A stretch of 64,000 nt of DNA, from NCBI GenBank assembly GCA_030760725.1, contig JASWHV010000002.1, positions 56,785,900 to 56,849,899 of the forward strand, read 5' to 3'. The DNA comes from Neostapfia colusana (lineage: Eukaryota; Streptophyta; Magnoliopsida; Poales; Poaceae). The first letter of the stretch is position 1; every line of letters begins with the position of its first letter. The notes below the pieces were generated by a model, which was not told where the DNA came from, did no database searches, and worked only from the letters and a program-made list of their open reading frames with translations. A program made the translations under genes and the position numbers. This document shows positions 23,285 through 31,930 of the stretch, piece after piece.

Positions 23285-23505
23285 TGTTGTAAATCTGAGT
23301 GGTAATTAGTCTCGAAATTTTCTCCGTTATTATTCTCATTGGGGGAGGCTGTATATATAGCCCCAATTACAATAGACCCCTAGTTTAATACTACCTAGAC
23401 TCCTACTCGAATTTAGAGATAGACTTAGGTTCTATCTCTAACTCTATCTGGTTCTATCTCTATAACTCTATCCTACTCTCTAGAAAAATGGGATTATTGC
23501 TAATA
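23285..23505 (-). repeat. LARD-like element 5' LTR (right)
   Basis: It matches the left LTR closely. Its outer end reads TTGCTAATA, with the terminal CA changed to TA. Confidence 0.88.
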
Positions 23506-23543
23506 AGGGAAAAACAAAAATATTCCCACCCAGATTTCCAACA

Positions 23544-23702
23544 AATTATGCTGTGGGGAATTCATGATGGTGTTGCAATTGGATTCTTTGGGCCGGAGGC
23601 TGCATACTAGGGTGAGATAAAATTTGGGGTGGTGAAGTGATTCTAGAATTGGTTTACCAATTAAAAGGCTGCCCATATACGCTCACTATAAAATAAACCT
23701 AT
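23544..23702 (+). other. EMC10 intron spacer
   Basis: Short unique AT-rich sequence between the solo LTR and the SMART; nothing recognised. Confidence 0.5.
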
Positions 23703-23986
23703 TGTTAAGCTACTATTCACCGACAGGTTGACCCCAAGAGCTTAAACTGATGGTGAAGGATGGATAATTTACTTATATTTTAACACTCCTAGCGTGCAAG
23801 CTCGGACCACAAATGTGGTATAGGAGTCGGCTGCATTTTTGTTTTAATTTTTTAATAATTGCGCCCGCCCGGATTCATACTTGAGACCTCTGGCTTCTGA
23901 TACCATGTTAAGCGATTATGCACCAACCGGTTGACCCCAAAATCTTAAGTTGATGATAATTCACTTATATTGCTTATATTTCAACA
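23703..23986 (-). mobile_element. SMART (very small LTR retrotransposon, 284 bp)
   Basis: Two diverged LTRs of 83 and 81 bp (23703-23785, 23906-23986) both run TGTTAAGC...AACA. A PBS complement 'cttctgatacca' abuts the right LTR at 23905, placing the element on the minus strand. The size and LTR length match the FRetro129-type SMARTs known from grasses. Flanks CCTAT and TATAA do not match, so the ends have decayed or recombined. Confidence 0.75.
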
Positions 23987-23989
23987 TAT

Positions 23990-24230
23990 AAGTAGATGCT
24001 TGTAGGAGGGGGTGTGCCATAGAGGGCAATGTGTGGGCATGATGCAGCTACGATCTTGGTGGGTAGTCGGTTGAAGAGGTAGGTGGCAGTGTGAAGACCC
24101 TTGTCTGAATACCTAGTGGGAGTGACGCCTGAAGGAGCAAACACCGGATGATGTTGTTAGTGGAACGAATAATGTTGGTTGATCTGCCCGCTGGCTCTGG
24201 GCGGCTAGAACATGGGGTGGGGGGAACCAG
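23990..24230 (-). pseudogene. Copia integrase fragment
   Basis: The reverse complement encodes LHTATYLFNRLPTK and HIALYGTPP, conserved in the integrase C-terminal part of plant Copia elements and homologous to Copia-1 near 6120-6200. Both sides are truncated and stops are present. Confidence 0.75.
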
Positions 24231-24280
24231 GACCCCCCTCTGTCAGACGCACGCCCAGATCAGGGGCCGGATCCCCCTTC

Positions 24281-24792
24281 TGTAAGAAATTAGAGATGAG
24301 TCTTCTTAGAGATAGAATTAAAGATAGAATAGAGATTGAGTTGTAATAGATAGGACTCATATAAGGGGCCTCTATAAAGAAGCCAACACACCCCAGTTTA
24401 TTCAGATCAATAAAGAAATAATTCCTCCACCTCTCTAGCTCTAGCCGCCACCTCCCTCTCTCTGGAGCAGCCGCCGCCACCAGGGGCCAAACCCTAGTCG
24501 CCACCACCCCTGCTGATCTCCATGTTCTGCGCCTCTAAAACTCAGGAACAGGCCGGCAACTCTCCTCTCTCCCTGTTCTGATCGCCTAGATCAGAAGTAC
24601 CTCCATGCCTGCTTCTGTTATGTCCAGGACGGAATCAGAAGCTCCTGTTTTTCTTCTGTTCTAGCCTCTATTCTTGCTGTAGATCAATTCTGGTCTGTCT
24701 CCTTGGAGGGCAGACTGATCTGCTAGATCAGATCAGATTATACAACAAGGTTAGACGCTGTTTCAGCAAGAATGAGGACCGGAGTTGTAACA
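24281..24792 (+). repeat. Copia-3 5' LTR
   Basis: Starts TGTAAGAAATTAGAG and ends GGAGTTGTAACA (TG...CA). A TATA box (TCTATAAAG) lies at 24371-24379. No second copy exists in the window. Confidence 0.75.
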
Positions 24793-24837
24793 TTCGTGGT
24801 ATCAAAGCCGGTTCGACCCTATGTTGAATTTAGCACG

Positions 24838-26134
24838 ATGTCGTCTACACCTCCAAGCAGCGGCAGCGCCACCAGCCATGCGACACCCTCTCCGACAGCT
24901 TGTGAGGTGAACGCCGGGACGGAGTTCCCCGTGCTCACCAAGACCAACTACGCGGAGTGGGCTGTCATGATGAAGATCAAGCTGAAGGCACGACTGCTTT
25001 GGAAGGCCGTGGAGGAGGGCAACGTGAGCGAGCAAGAAGATATGATGGCGTTTGACATCTTGGTCAGCGCTGTCCTGCCGGAGATGATCACGATGATCGG
25101 AGAGAAGAAGATGGCGAAGAAGGCAAGGGACACGATCGCCATCATGCGGGTCGGGGCCGACCGCGTGAAGAAGGCGACGTCACGACAGGAGTTCGAAGCC
25201 GCTGCCTTCAAGGATAGCGAGAGTGTGGAGGACTTCTCCCTCCGCCTGAGCGACATGCTATCACGGCTTGCGTCGCTAGGGGAGTTGATTGTAGAAGAGA
25301 TGGCCGTGGAGAAGCTCCTACGAAGCGTTTCAGAACGTTTCCAGCAGATCGTGGTGGTGATCACCTTGTCGGAGGTCACTACTGGATGTGTCGACCCTCA
25401 CCTTGTCGGAGGTGACGGGGCACCTCAGGGCGGTGGAGAACGCCTTCGACACGACGCAGCGGAACGGAGGAGTACACGGCGGCCAGCTGTACATCACTCG
25501 GGAGGAGTGGGAGGCATAGCAGAAGGAGGAGCGGTCTACCCAGTCCGTCGATTCTTCTAAGAGGGGCGGTCTTAAGGGCCCGCCCAAGAAGAAAGTAGGC
25601 AAGAAGACAGGTTTTGGAGAGGATATTCCGCGGGATCAGTGCAGGAAGTGCAGAAAGAAGGGCCACTGGGCCGGGGAATGTCGGTCGAAGCCTAAGCTGG
25701 AGGAGCCGCAGCAGCAGGCTTTCGTGGCGAAGGTGGCATGACAAGGGTGGCCTCAGTACAGGAGGATCTTGTACAGGAACGTCCTACGCGCCCACTGGAG
25801 ATAGTGGAGGGACGTGTCTTCCCTCACCGTGGCAACGACGATAACTTTGATGACACTCGTTGGTACCTCGACACGGGCGCGACCAACCACATGACGGGTT
25901 CGCGCGGCGTCTTTTTCAAGCTCGACGAAAACGTAGTTGGAACCATCACGTTCGGCGACAACTCCGTCGTGCGTATCCAGGGCAAGGGTAAGGTCATATT
26001 CGCCGCCAAGACGGGTGAGCACAAGAGGCTCACAGGCGTCTACCTCATCCCGCGCCTCACTACCAACCTCATCAGCGTCGGCCAGCTGGATGAGGATGGC
26101 TACAGCATTACGGTGCATGGAGGAGTGATGCACA
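24838..26134 (+). pseudogene. Copia-3 gag-protease, truncated
   Basis: ATG 24838 opens a gag with a DUF4219-like N-terminus (LTKTNYAEWAVMMK near 24940) and UBN2 core (DSESVEDFSLRLSDML near 25215). A disturbance near 25380 shifts the frame; in the shifted frame a TAG lies near 25517. A zinc knuckle CRKCRKKGHWAGEC follows at about 25642-25683, then a protease with LDTGATNHMTG near 25866. The frame ends at the foreign LTR at 26135, so integrase, RT and RNase H are absent. Confidence 0.82.
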
Positions 26135-27304
26135 TGTTGGAAATCCGGTGGTGATTAGTCTCAAAATTTTCTCTTTTTTTTTTTATTTCTCATTGTGGAA
26201 GGTTGTATATGTTAGACTGTGTGTACCCTATATATATGTAACCCCCCCCCCCTTGGAACAATGTGAGACTTGTTTCCTTTCAACATGGTATCGAGCCAGA
26301 AACCCTAACCCTAGGGCCTCTCCCCCACAGCTGCCGCCTCCCCTCCCCAACAGCCGCCCCCTCTCCCACCCCCGGCGCTGCTCCTCCTCCCATGTAGCAG
26401 CGCCGCCGCCACCTGCTAGCGCGTTGCCGCCGGCTGGCGAGACGGCGGCGGCCCGCCTTGCGTGGCCTCCGCTTGCGCCCGCTCGGTCGCCCCGAGATCC
26501 ACCGGGACCCGTGCGAGTTGCCGCGCTGGATGCCGCCGCCGCCAGACACGACAAGCGCCGCGGCCGGCCTCCCGAGCGCCGCCTCAAGCCTCCGTCAAGC
26601 CTCCGTCGCGCGACTTCCGTAGCCAAGCTCGCCGCGCGGCCGCTCGCAGGTAGCCCCCACCGTGCCGCCGCCGCCGCGGAATGGCCCTGAGCATGCGCCG
26701 CCACCTTGCCCTCAGGCTGCTGCCGGCCGGCGAGCATGCGGCGGCCCGCCTCGCGCCTCCACCAGGCCCGCCCCGCGCCTCGGTAGCTTCCCCGGCCCCG
26801 GCGCGGCCGGATCCGCTGCCGCCCTCCTCGCCGCCGGCTTCCCCGGCCTCAGCACGACCGGATCCGCCGTCGTTGCGTCTCTGGCCGCCGGGAGAGGCAG
26901 CTCCTCCGCTGCTATGGCCGCCTCCATTGCGGCGTCGCCGCTCACCTGCCACCACCTCGGCCAGCGCCTCCACCCCCGCCTCCCCTCCCTCTCCTTTTTC
27001 CCTCCCGCGTCGCCGCCGCCGCTGAAGGGCGCGGTCGTCAAGTCGCTGCTGGCCACTATCGCGACGGGTCCTCATCTGGTTTATCCCGGCGCCCTCCGGC
27101 GTGCCGTGCAACGTGTGGCAGCTATCGGCCATCTTCGTGTCCACCATCGTCGGCTCCCCTTCCTTCCTCTAATGGCCGCCGCCGCCGCGCCTCCCATGGT
27201 CACAATCGCTAAGCCTCTCCTGACCGCCATGCCTCCGCTCCTCCCCGTGGCTGCAGCAGCGCCCCACTCCACCCCATGGCCGCGGCGTCTTCACCCTTCT
27301 CATC

Positions 27305-27890
27305 CCGTGTTGCCGGCCTTCCGCGTGCGTCCCTCTTCCTCCTACCCCACGCTGTCGGCCTTCCGCGCGTCCCTGCCCTCCTACCTCGTGCCGTCGGCCT
27401 CCGCCACGAGCGTCCCTCTTCCTCCTACCCCACGCTGCCGGCCTTCCGCACGCGTCCCTCCTCCAACCCCGCGTTGCCGGCTTTTCGCGCGCGTCCCTGT
27501 CCTCCTATCCCGCGTTGCCGGCCTTTCGCCCGCGTCCTTGCCCTCCTACCCCACGCTGCCGGCCTTCTGCGCGCGTCCCTGCCCTCCTACCCCGCGGCGC
27601 TGGCCTCCGCCGCGCTCGTCCCACTTCCTCCTACTCCGCACTGCCAGCCTTCTGCGCGCGTCCCTCCTCCAACCCCGCGTTGCCGGCCTTCCGCGCGCGT
27701 CCTGCCCTCCTATCCCACGCTGTCGGCCTTCCGACCGTGTCCTTGCCCTCCTATCCCGCGCTGCCGGCCTTCCGCGCGCGTCCCTGCCTTCCTACCCCAC
27801 GTCGTCGGCCTTCGCCGCGTGCATCCCTCCTACCCTGCGTTGCCGGCCTTTGCCACGCGCGTTCCTCCTACTCCGCACCGCTAGCCTTTC
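27305..27890 (+). repeat. GC-rich minisatellite in the TRIM-like element
   Basis: About 14 diverged units of 38-44 bp, each starting near 'tgccggccttccgcgcg' and containing 'tcctaccccgcg', follow one another. The lack of stops in this array creates a long Pro/Ser/Ala/Arg-rich open frame (26662-28056), which I do not treat as a gene. Confidence 0.85.
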
Positions 27891-28083
27891 GTATGCGTCG
27901 CCGCCCTTCGCCACGCGCGCTTGGGCCATCTCTACCGGTCGTGCCCCTCATGGCGAGGTGTTTGCGGCCCACTCCGTCCTCGCCACCGCTTGGGAGCGTG
28001 AGTTGTCTCTTCTACAGTGTTCTCCGCGGGAAGTTGTTAGAGTGTGTGTTTACTGATGTATGTAGGGTCTTTTGGTTCAGTGT

Positions 28084-28116
28084 CAACATCTGCCACGGCT
28101 AGATGTTGTGACTGCG
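28084..28116 (+). other. PPT-proximal hairpin shared with Copia-1/2
   Basis: CAACATCT...AGATGTTG forms a perfect 8-bp stem with a 9-base loop, followed by 'tgactgcg'. The same motif lies at 3704-3733 and 14197-14226 on the other strand, next to the Copia polypurine tracts. Confidence 0.75.
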
Positions 28117-28437
28117 AGGAGGTCTTATTAGAGTGTGTTTATGTTCCCTTATGTAAGAAGTATGTTGTTGTCTTGTCTCAACATCTGTCGCAGCCAGAGT
28201 TTCGACTGCGGGGGGATGTTAGACTGTGTGTACCCTATATATATGTAACCCCCCCCTTTGGAACAATGTGAGACTTGTTTCCTTTCAATTGTATATATAG
28301 CTCTAATTACAATAGACTCCTAGTCTAATACTACCTAGACTCCTACTCTAATTTAGAGATAGACTTAGGTTCTATCTCTAACTCTTGATTTGGACTCTAA
28401 CACTAATTACTCTAGAAAAATGGGATTATATCTAACA

Positions 28438-30180
28438 ATCACCCTCTAATCTCGTTTTCTAGATCACGGTAACACTAATTAGGATGGAGAGACACTTCCA
28501 CCCTAAACACACTTTCGGGAAGGACACAACTGCACTCTAGAATGTGGAAGGTGACGCCATGAGTGAGAAGGATGATCCGTATGGTGGCGTTGTCAAATTT
28601 GTCGCTTTGGAGGCTTTTGATGGTGCACTCGAACTGAGTGGACATAAAAGAGAAGAAATGTGATAAAGTAGTGAAGGTGTCAGAATTGCCCCGCAAAGGA
28701 AAAGTCCAAAAAAATGTGTAAAATCATTCGGAACCACCAAATAATATTTACAATCTGAAATGCTTAAAACAGGAGATGTCCGTAAATCGCAATGCACGAC
28801 TTCAAATTTTTGTGTGGTGCGGAATGCAGATGAAACAAATGGCAACCTAGTTTGGCGACCGAGCTGGCTCGCGAGGGGTCGGCGCTTTTATTATATGTGA
28901 TGGCGGAGTAACAAGCCAATTCAGACAACGTGTCCGAGTCGGGGTGACCAAAACGACGATGGCACGTGGAGGATGACACGGTAGTCAATGCACGAGTGAG
29001 AGGTGATCTAATCCAGGACAAGAGGTGCATGTTGTAGAGCGGACCATTACTATTAGTCTATTACACCCGAGGATCACATTCTTGGTAGCCAGATCCTTCG
29101 GGTCAAACTTCATGGAACAAAGATCATCAGTGGTGAAGAACCGAGACTCATGCTGATGAGAACGGGCCCGGAAGAACCGAGTCTCATACTGTGGAGACGG
29201 GCAAAATGGACCAGTTACCAACAACGATAGGAGGAGGAGACACAGAGTTGGGTGGGTGAAAAGTAGAGATTTTACTGGGGTCGGACGTGGTGATTGGATG
29301 CGTCGGAGTCAGCCACCCAGTCGGTCACCACGGGTGGGGCGCGGTCAGCGACATCGTGCTAAATGAGTTAGCCAACGACTGCTGGTCCCAAGAGCCCGTC
29401 CACTGCGTCCATGGCTGCGGTGCTGGCTGCTCTGGTTGGGGTGTCGTGAAGGGGGGGCCCACGAGGCTGTAGGGGGCGTTGTTGAAGCCTTGGCCGGTGA
29501 AGAAAGCCGACTGCTGGACCCCCCCTGTTCGCTGGGCTTGAGCCACATGGTGATGTGGCCGGTCCAAGGGTTGTAGGAGGGCCAAGTGCCCTGGCCGCCA
29601 CCAGTGGAGGAGTTGCCACCGCGTCCACGGCCACGGCCAAGGCTGCTGCCGTCGTGTCCACGGCAACGCCCTTTGCCATGGCCGCCTGAGGTGGTGTTGG
29701 GCGCGGCGGGCTGACCAGTAGATGGGGTGGCGCCGGGGTTCAGGGGTGCCATACTCGAGGCGCACTGTTGCTTCTGGTTGGAGGAAGAACCGTAGAATGC
29801 GGTTGCCGCGTCGGCGTGTCCCGCGGACTCGAGAGTGATCTCCTCAGGGAGTACGTCATTCCAAACGTTGTTGAAGGAGAAGGGCATGGTCCGCTTGATG
29901 AAGGTCTTGAGGTGGTCGTAGTTCTTGTTCAAGCCTTGTAGAAGGTTGAGAGCAAGAGCATGGTTGGACATATCTTTGCTGAGGGCACGCAGGGCGTCAG
30001 CCATATTTTTCATCCGTCAACAATAGTCGTTGACGTTGAGGTCGCCCTGCTGAAAGACACGGAATTGAGCATCAAGATAAAGCACCTCACGGTTGCCGAG
30101 AAACTGGGCTTCGATGGCGAGCCAAGCTTGGTGCACCGACTCGTTGAGCTCGCGGACGATCCGAGCCTCCCCAAATAATA
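28438..30180 (-). pseudogene. Copia-4 gag and partial integrase
   Basis: Gag core from about 30180 to 29800 (GLNKNYDHLKTFIKR near 29935), a Gly/Ser/Pro-rich tail (29750-29340), a GAG-pre-integrase block (CHRRFGHPDSDTLSELA near 28960) and the start of integrase (VVHCDLRTSPVLSISD near 28800). Sequence then jumps near 28535 to the region next to the polypurine tract, so about half of pol was deleted. Several stops and frame changes show decay. Confidence 0.8.
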
Positions 30181-30791
30181 GTTATTTATTCGTGTGGACA
30201 TTTCAACATTTCAGTAACAGCCCCCAAGCCTGAGTCAAGGTTTGGCGCCATTTGGATGGTAGGCTCTGATGCTCGTCCTCTCACACTGACGTCGGTGCTC
30301 TAGCTCACCAAAGTAGGAGAAACTAAGAGTTGGTCAGGATCTTGAGGGACCGTGGGTTTGGGATGAAGGGGGGGGGGGTCTTGTGGTCAGCGACAGTGAG
30401 AGAACGAGCAGGAAAAGAGATGGGGAAGGGGCTTGGTGGCCTGTGGGTCCTGCTGATGTGATGGTCTATTAGGGATGAATTTTCAGGTGACCGTTAAAGC
30501 TCCTCCCCGGATAGTCCTGAGAATCATTGGGACAGTCCCCATACTAACTCTGGTGATAGGGTATTGGGGTGACTGCTGGAGTTGCTCTAATCAGGTACAA
30601 CTGATCGATAGGGATAGAGATCTCCTATTCTCTTGTGCCTACTCCGCTACACGTGGTTACTGTTCATGCACGCAAACAGTGTGCCTGAAAAGTGTTTCAG
30701 TCAATAACGCTGTCACTTCGTGTGCACTTCTTCCGCACCTCCTTGTATGCACTCCGTGTCATTATATTCTTACAAAGTCGTTTGCTTGCAG
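30181..30791 (+). other. EMC10 intron, 3' part
   Basis: No element family recognised. A G12 run lies near 30367. The stretch ends with a pyrimidine-rich tract and acceptor 'tgcttgcag'. Confidence 0.5.
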
Positions 30792-30882
30792 AACTCCGTC
30801 ATTTGCAGATCAGTTAATTGAAGTTGAGAATGGACTTGGTGAAGTGATGAAACCACCAGAGAAGTCTTTCTGGGTTAAATAC
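30792..30882 (+). CDS. EMC10: EMC10 exon (third in window)
   Basis: 91 bp; its first base completes the Arg codon from the previous exon, then TPSFADQLIEVENGLGEV and MKPPEKSFWVKY follow. The donor is TAC|gtgagt. This is the juxtamembrane segment before the C-terminal helix in the EMC10 family. Confidence 0.92.
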
Positions 30883-31069
30883 GTGAGTAACTGCTCTATT
30901 TATTTTCTATATTTCTATCATGCTTTCTGGTGGTGTCTATGGCTCTTCATGTCTTAATACACATTCAACTCCGGCTTATGTGTTTTTATCAACTTTTCTT
31001 TGGTATCACTGTAGCGCAAGTTCTTACTTCGTGCTTTTCCCTCTGATCCTACTGCCTGTTGCTTTGCAG

Positions 31070-31207
31070 TGGATGTACATCATTCCGCTGGGTCTTATTG
31101 TCATGAATGCTGTTACGGCGGCAGCTAACATACCGGAAGAGCAAGCTGCAGGGCAGGGACAAGCAGGAGCACAAAGGGCACCTGCTGCTGCTGCGCGAAG
31201 AGGATGA
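31070..31207 (+). CDS. EMC10: EMC10 last coding exon
   Basis: Forty-five codons and TGA. WMYIIPLGLIVMNAVTAAAN is a membrane-spanning helix, followed by an Ala/Gln/Gly-rich tail ending ARRG. The acceptor is ctttgcag|TGG, and the short 187-bp intron before it is free of repeats. Confidence 0.93.
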   Translation, partial: WMYIIPLGLIVMNAVTAAANIPEEQAAGQGQAGAQRAPAAAARRG

Positions 31208-31930
31208 TGGATGGCTATATACTTCATAGGTAATAATGTCATGTAAGTATCAGCCTAATCTAATGTGCTTGGGACAAAGGCTTAGTTGTTGTTGTAAGTA
31301 TCAGCACTATGCTTTTGTTCTTAGGCTCTGTATGAGAACACAGAGTTTCCTTCTTTTTATCATCTTGATACTGCAAAAGTGGATCTGTGCTTATAATAGG
31401 ACACAATAACCTGTTGTGAATTGAAATCAAGCGACCTAGTATCTTTCTGAACATGTTTGTGGCACTACTATTTTTCACTTGAGGCCTACCATGCCTTGAA
31501 GCAAAATCTGTCCTTGATTTCACTCAACTTTTCTCTTGGGAGTTTATGCTTCAACTTTCTCAACTTTTCATACTGACTTTTTTGTTTATCAATGTCGTAG
31601 CATCAAATTAAGATGGATATGTGTGTTTTCTAATTTCTATTTGACTACAATCTTTTGGGCTCCACGTCCAGGGAAGATGGGAAAGACTATGGACCTGCTT
31701 GCAACGACTTCGCCAGACATCGAACTCTAGCTGTACCTGCTATGACAGATGGAGCTTTGTTGTACTTAATGCAGTAAGGAATTCAACCCTCAGAAAGTGT
31801 GGCGGAGACCAGATTCGCGTGTCAATATTGAGTTCCTTAATTTATTTGCATTATATTGGATATTTTGTTGATATAGAATTATAGATATTCAGTTCGTATC
31901 AGTGGAGTTTGGTTTTTCCCTAGTCAATGT
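31208..31930 (+). other. Probable EMC10 3' UTR and downstream
   Basis: No coding potential. A possible 3' UTR intron runs from 'catag|gtaata' near 31229 to 'cgtccag|ggaaga' near 31672; this is inference from splice-like motifs only. No clear AATAAA was located. Confidence 0.4.
31255..31292 (+). mobile_element. 38-bp RTE 3'-tail micro-insertion in the EMC10 3' UTR
   Basis: 'gtgcttgggacaaaggctt' followed by 'agttgttgt' is the RTE tail signature also seen at 12730-12749. A perfect 13-bp duplication TGTAAGTATCAGC flanks it (31242-31254, 31293-31305). Confidence 0.85.

Larger units (their letters stand above)
19283..23505 (-). mobile_element. Non-coding LTR retrotransposon (LARD-like)
   Basis: LTRs at 19283-19501 and 23285-23505 are highly similar, and the element is flanked by AGGGA (19278-19282 and 23506-23510). 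A PBS-like complement 'gttctgatgcca' ends at 23282 and a polypurine tract complement 'atcaccccctaa' follows the left LTR, so the element is on the minus strand. The 3.8-kb interior has no gag or pol. Its left interior end matches the region next to the Copia fragment at 28438-28530, so it probably is a non-autonomous partner of that Copia family. Confidence 0.88.
19048..23543 (+). mobile_element. Solo LTR split by a nested LTR element
   Basis: The halves 19048-19282 and 23511-23543 together make one LTR in + orientation (TGTTAGAGAATC...GATTTCCAACA). It is the reverse complement, diverged, of the LTRs of the element inserted in it. Flanks AATCA (19043-19047) and AATTA (23544-23548) fit a target duplication with one change. 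No interior sequence remains, so it is a solo LTR. Confidence 0.75.
24281..26134 (+). mobile_element. Copia-3, 5' part (LTR, gag, start of protease)
   Basis: The 5' LTR (24281-24792) is followed by a PBS (TGGTATCAAAGCC at 24797), gag and protease. The element is cut at 26134 by the LTR of another Copia and no continuation is found in the window. It lies in sense orientation with EMC10. Confidence 0.82.
26210..28290 (+). mobile_element. TRIM-like element with 76/74-bp LTRs
   Basis: LTRs at 26210-26285 and 28217-28290 share TGTTAGACTGTGTGTACCC...CCTTTCAA. GTATA flanks both sides (26205-26209, 28291-28295). A PBS TGGTATCGAGCC starts directly at 26286, and a purine tract (gcgggggga) ends at 28216. 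The last two bases of the right LTR are TT where the left has CA. There is no gag or pol. The 3' interior carries the same hairpin motif as Copia-1/2 next to their polypurine tracts. Confidence 0.85.
26135..30180 (-). mobile_element. Copia-4: truncated Copia with one LTR
   Basis: One LTR is split into 26135-26209 and 28296-28437 by a nested TRIM-like element. It belongs to the same family as the LARD LTRs at 19283 and 23285. The interior (28438-30180) holds, on the minus strand, integrase, GAG-pre-integrase and gag pieces. RT and RNase H are deleted, and no right LTR or PBS is found; homology fades near 30180. Confidence 0.8.
13410..31207 (+). other. EMC10: EMC10 gene, 3' part (four exons)
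   Basis: EMC10 is a subunit of the ER membrane protein complex, which inserts tail-anchored and multi-pass membrane proteins at the ER. Exons of 72, 59, 91 and 138 bp join in phase (0, 0, 2, 0) to give 119 codons and a stop, with GT/AG at every junction. The product matches the conserved C-terminal half of plant EMC10: a DGVNILAVNYGS / GGCQYPRP block, KWTFNSYTVLKTAEQAPR, a PSFADQLIE...GLGEVMKPPEKSFW block, then a membrane helix (WMYIIPLGLIVMNAVTAAAN). The N-terminal half and promoter lie outside the window. Every visible exon is intact, so the gene may be functional despite introns of 5.3 and 12.0 kb filled with transposons. Expression data would be needed to exclude a stranded 3' gene fragment. 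Confidence 0.9.

Noticed and set aside
26662..28056. 464-codon Pro/Ser/Ala/Arg-rich ORF as a gene
   Set aside because: It is produced by a GC-rich minisatellite without stops, overlapping frames are equally open, and it lies inside a TRIM-like element.
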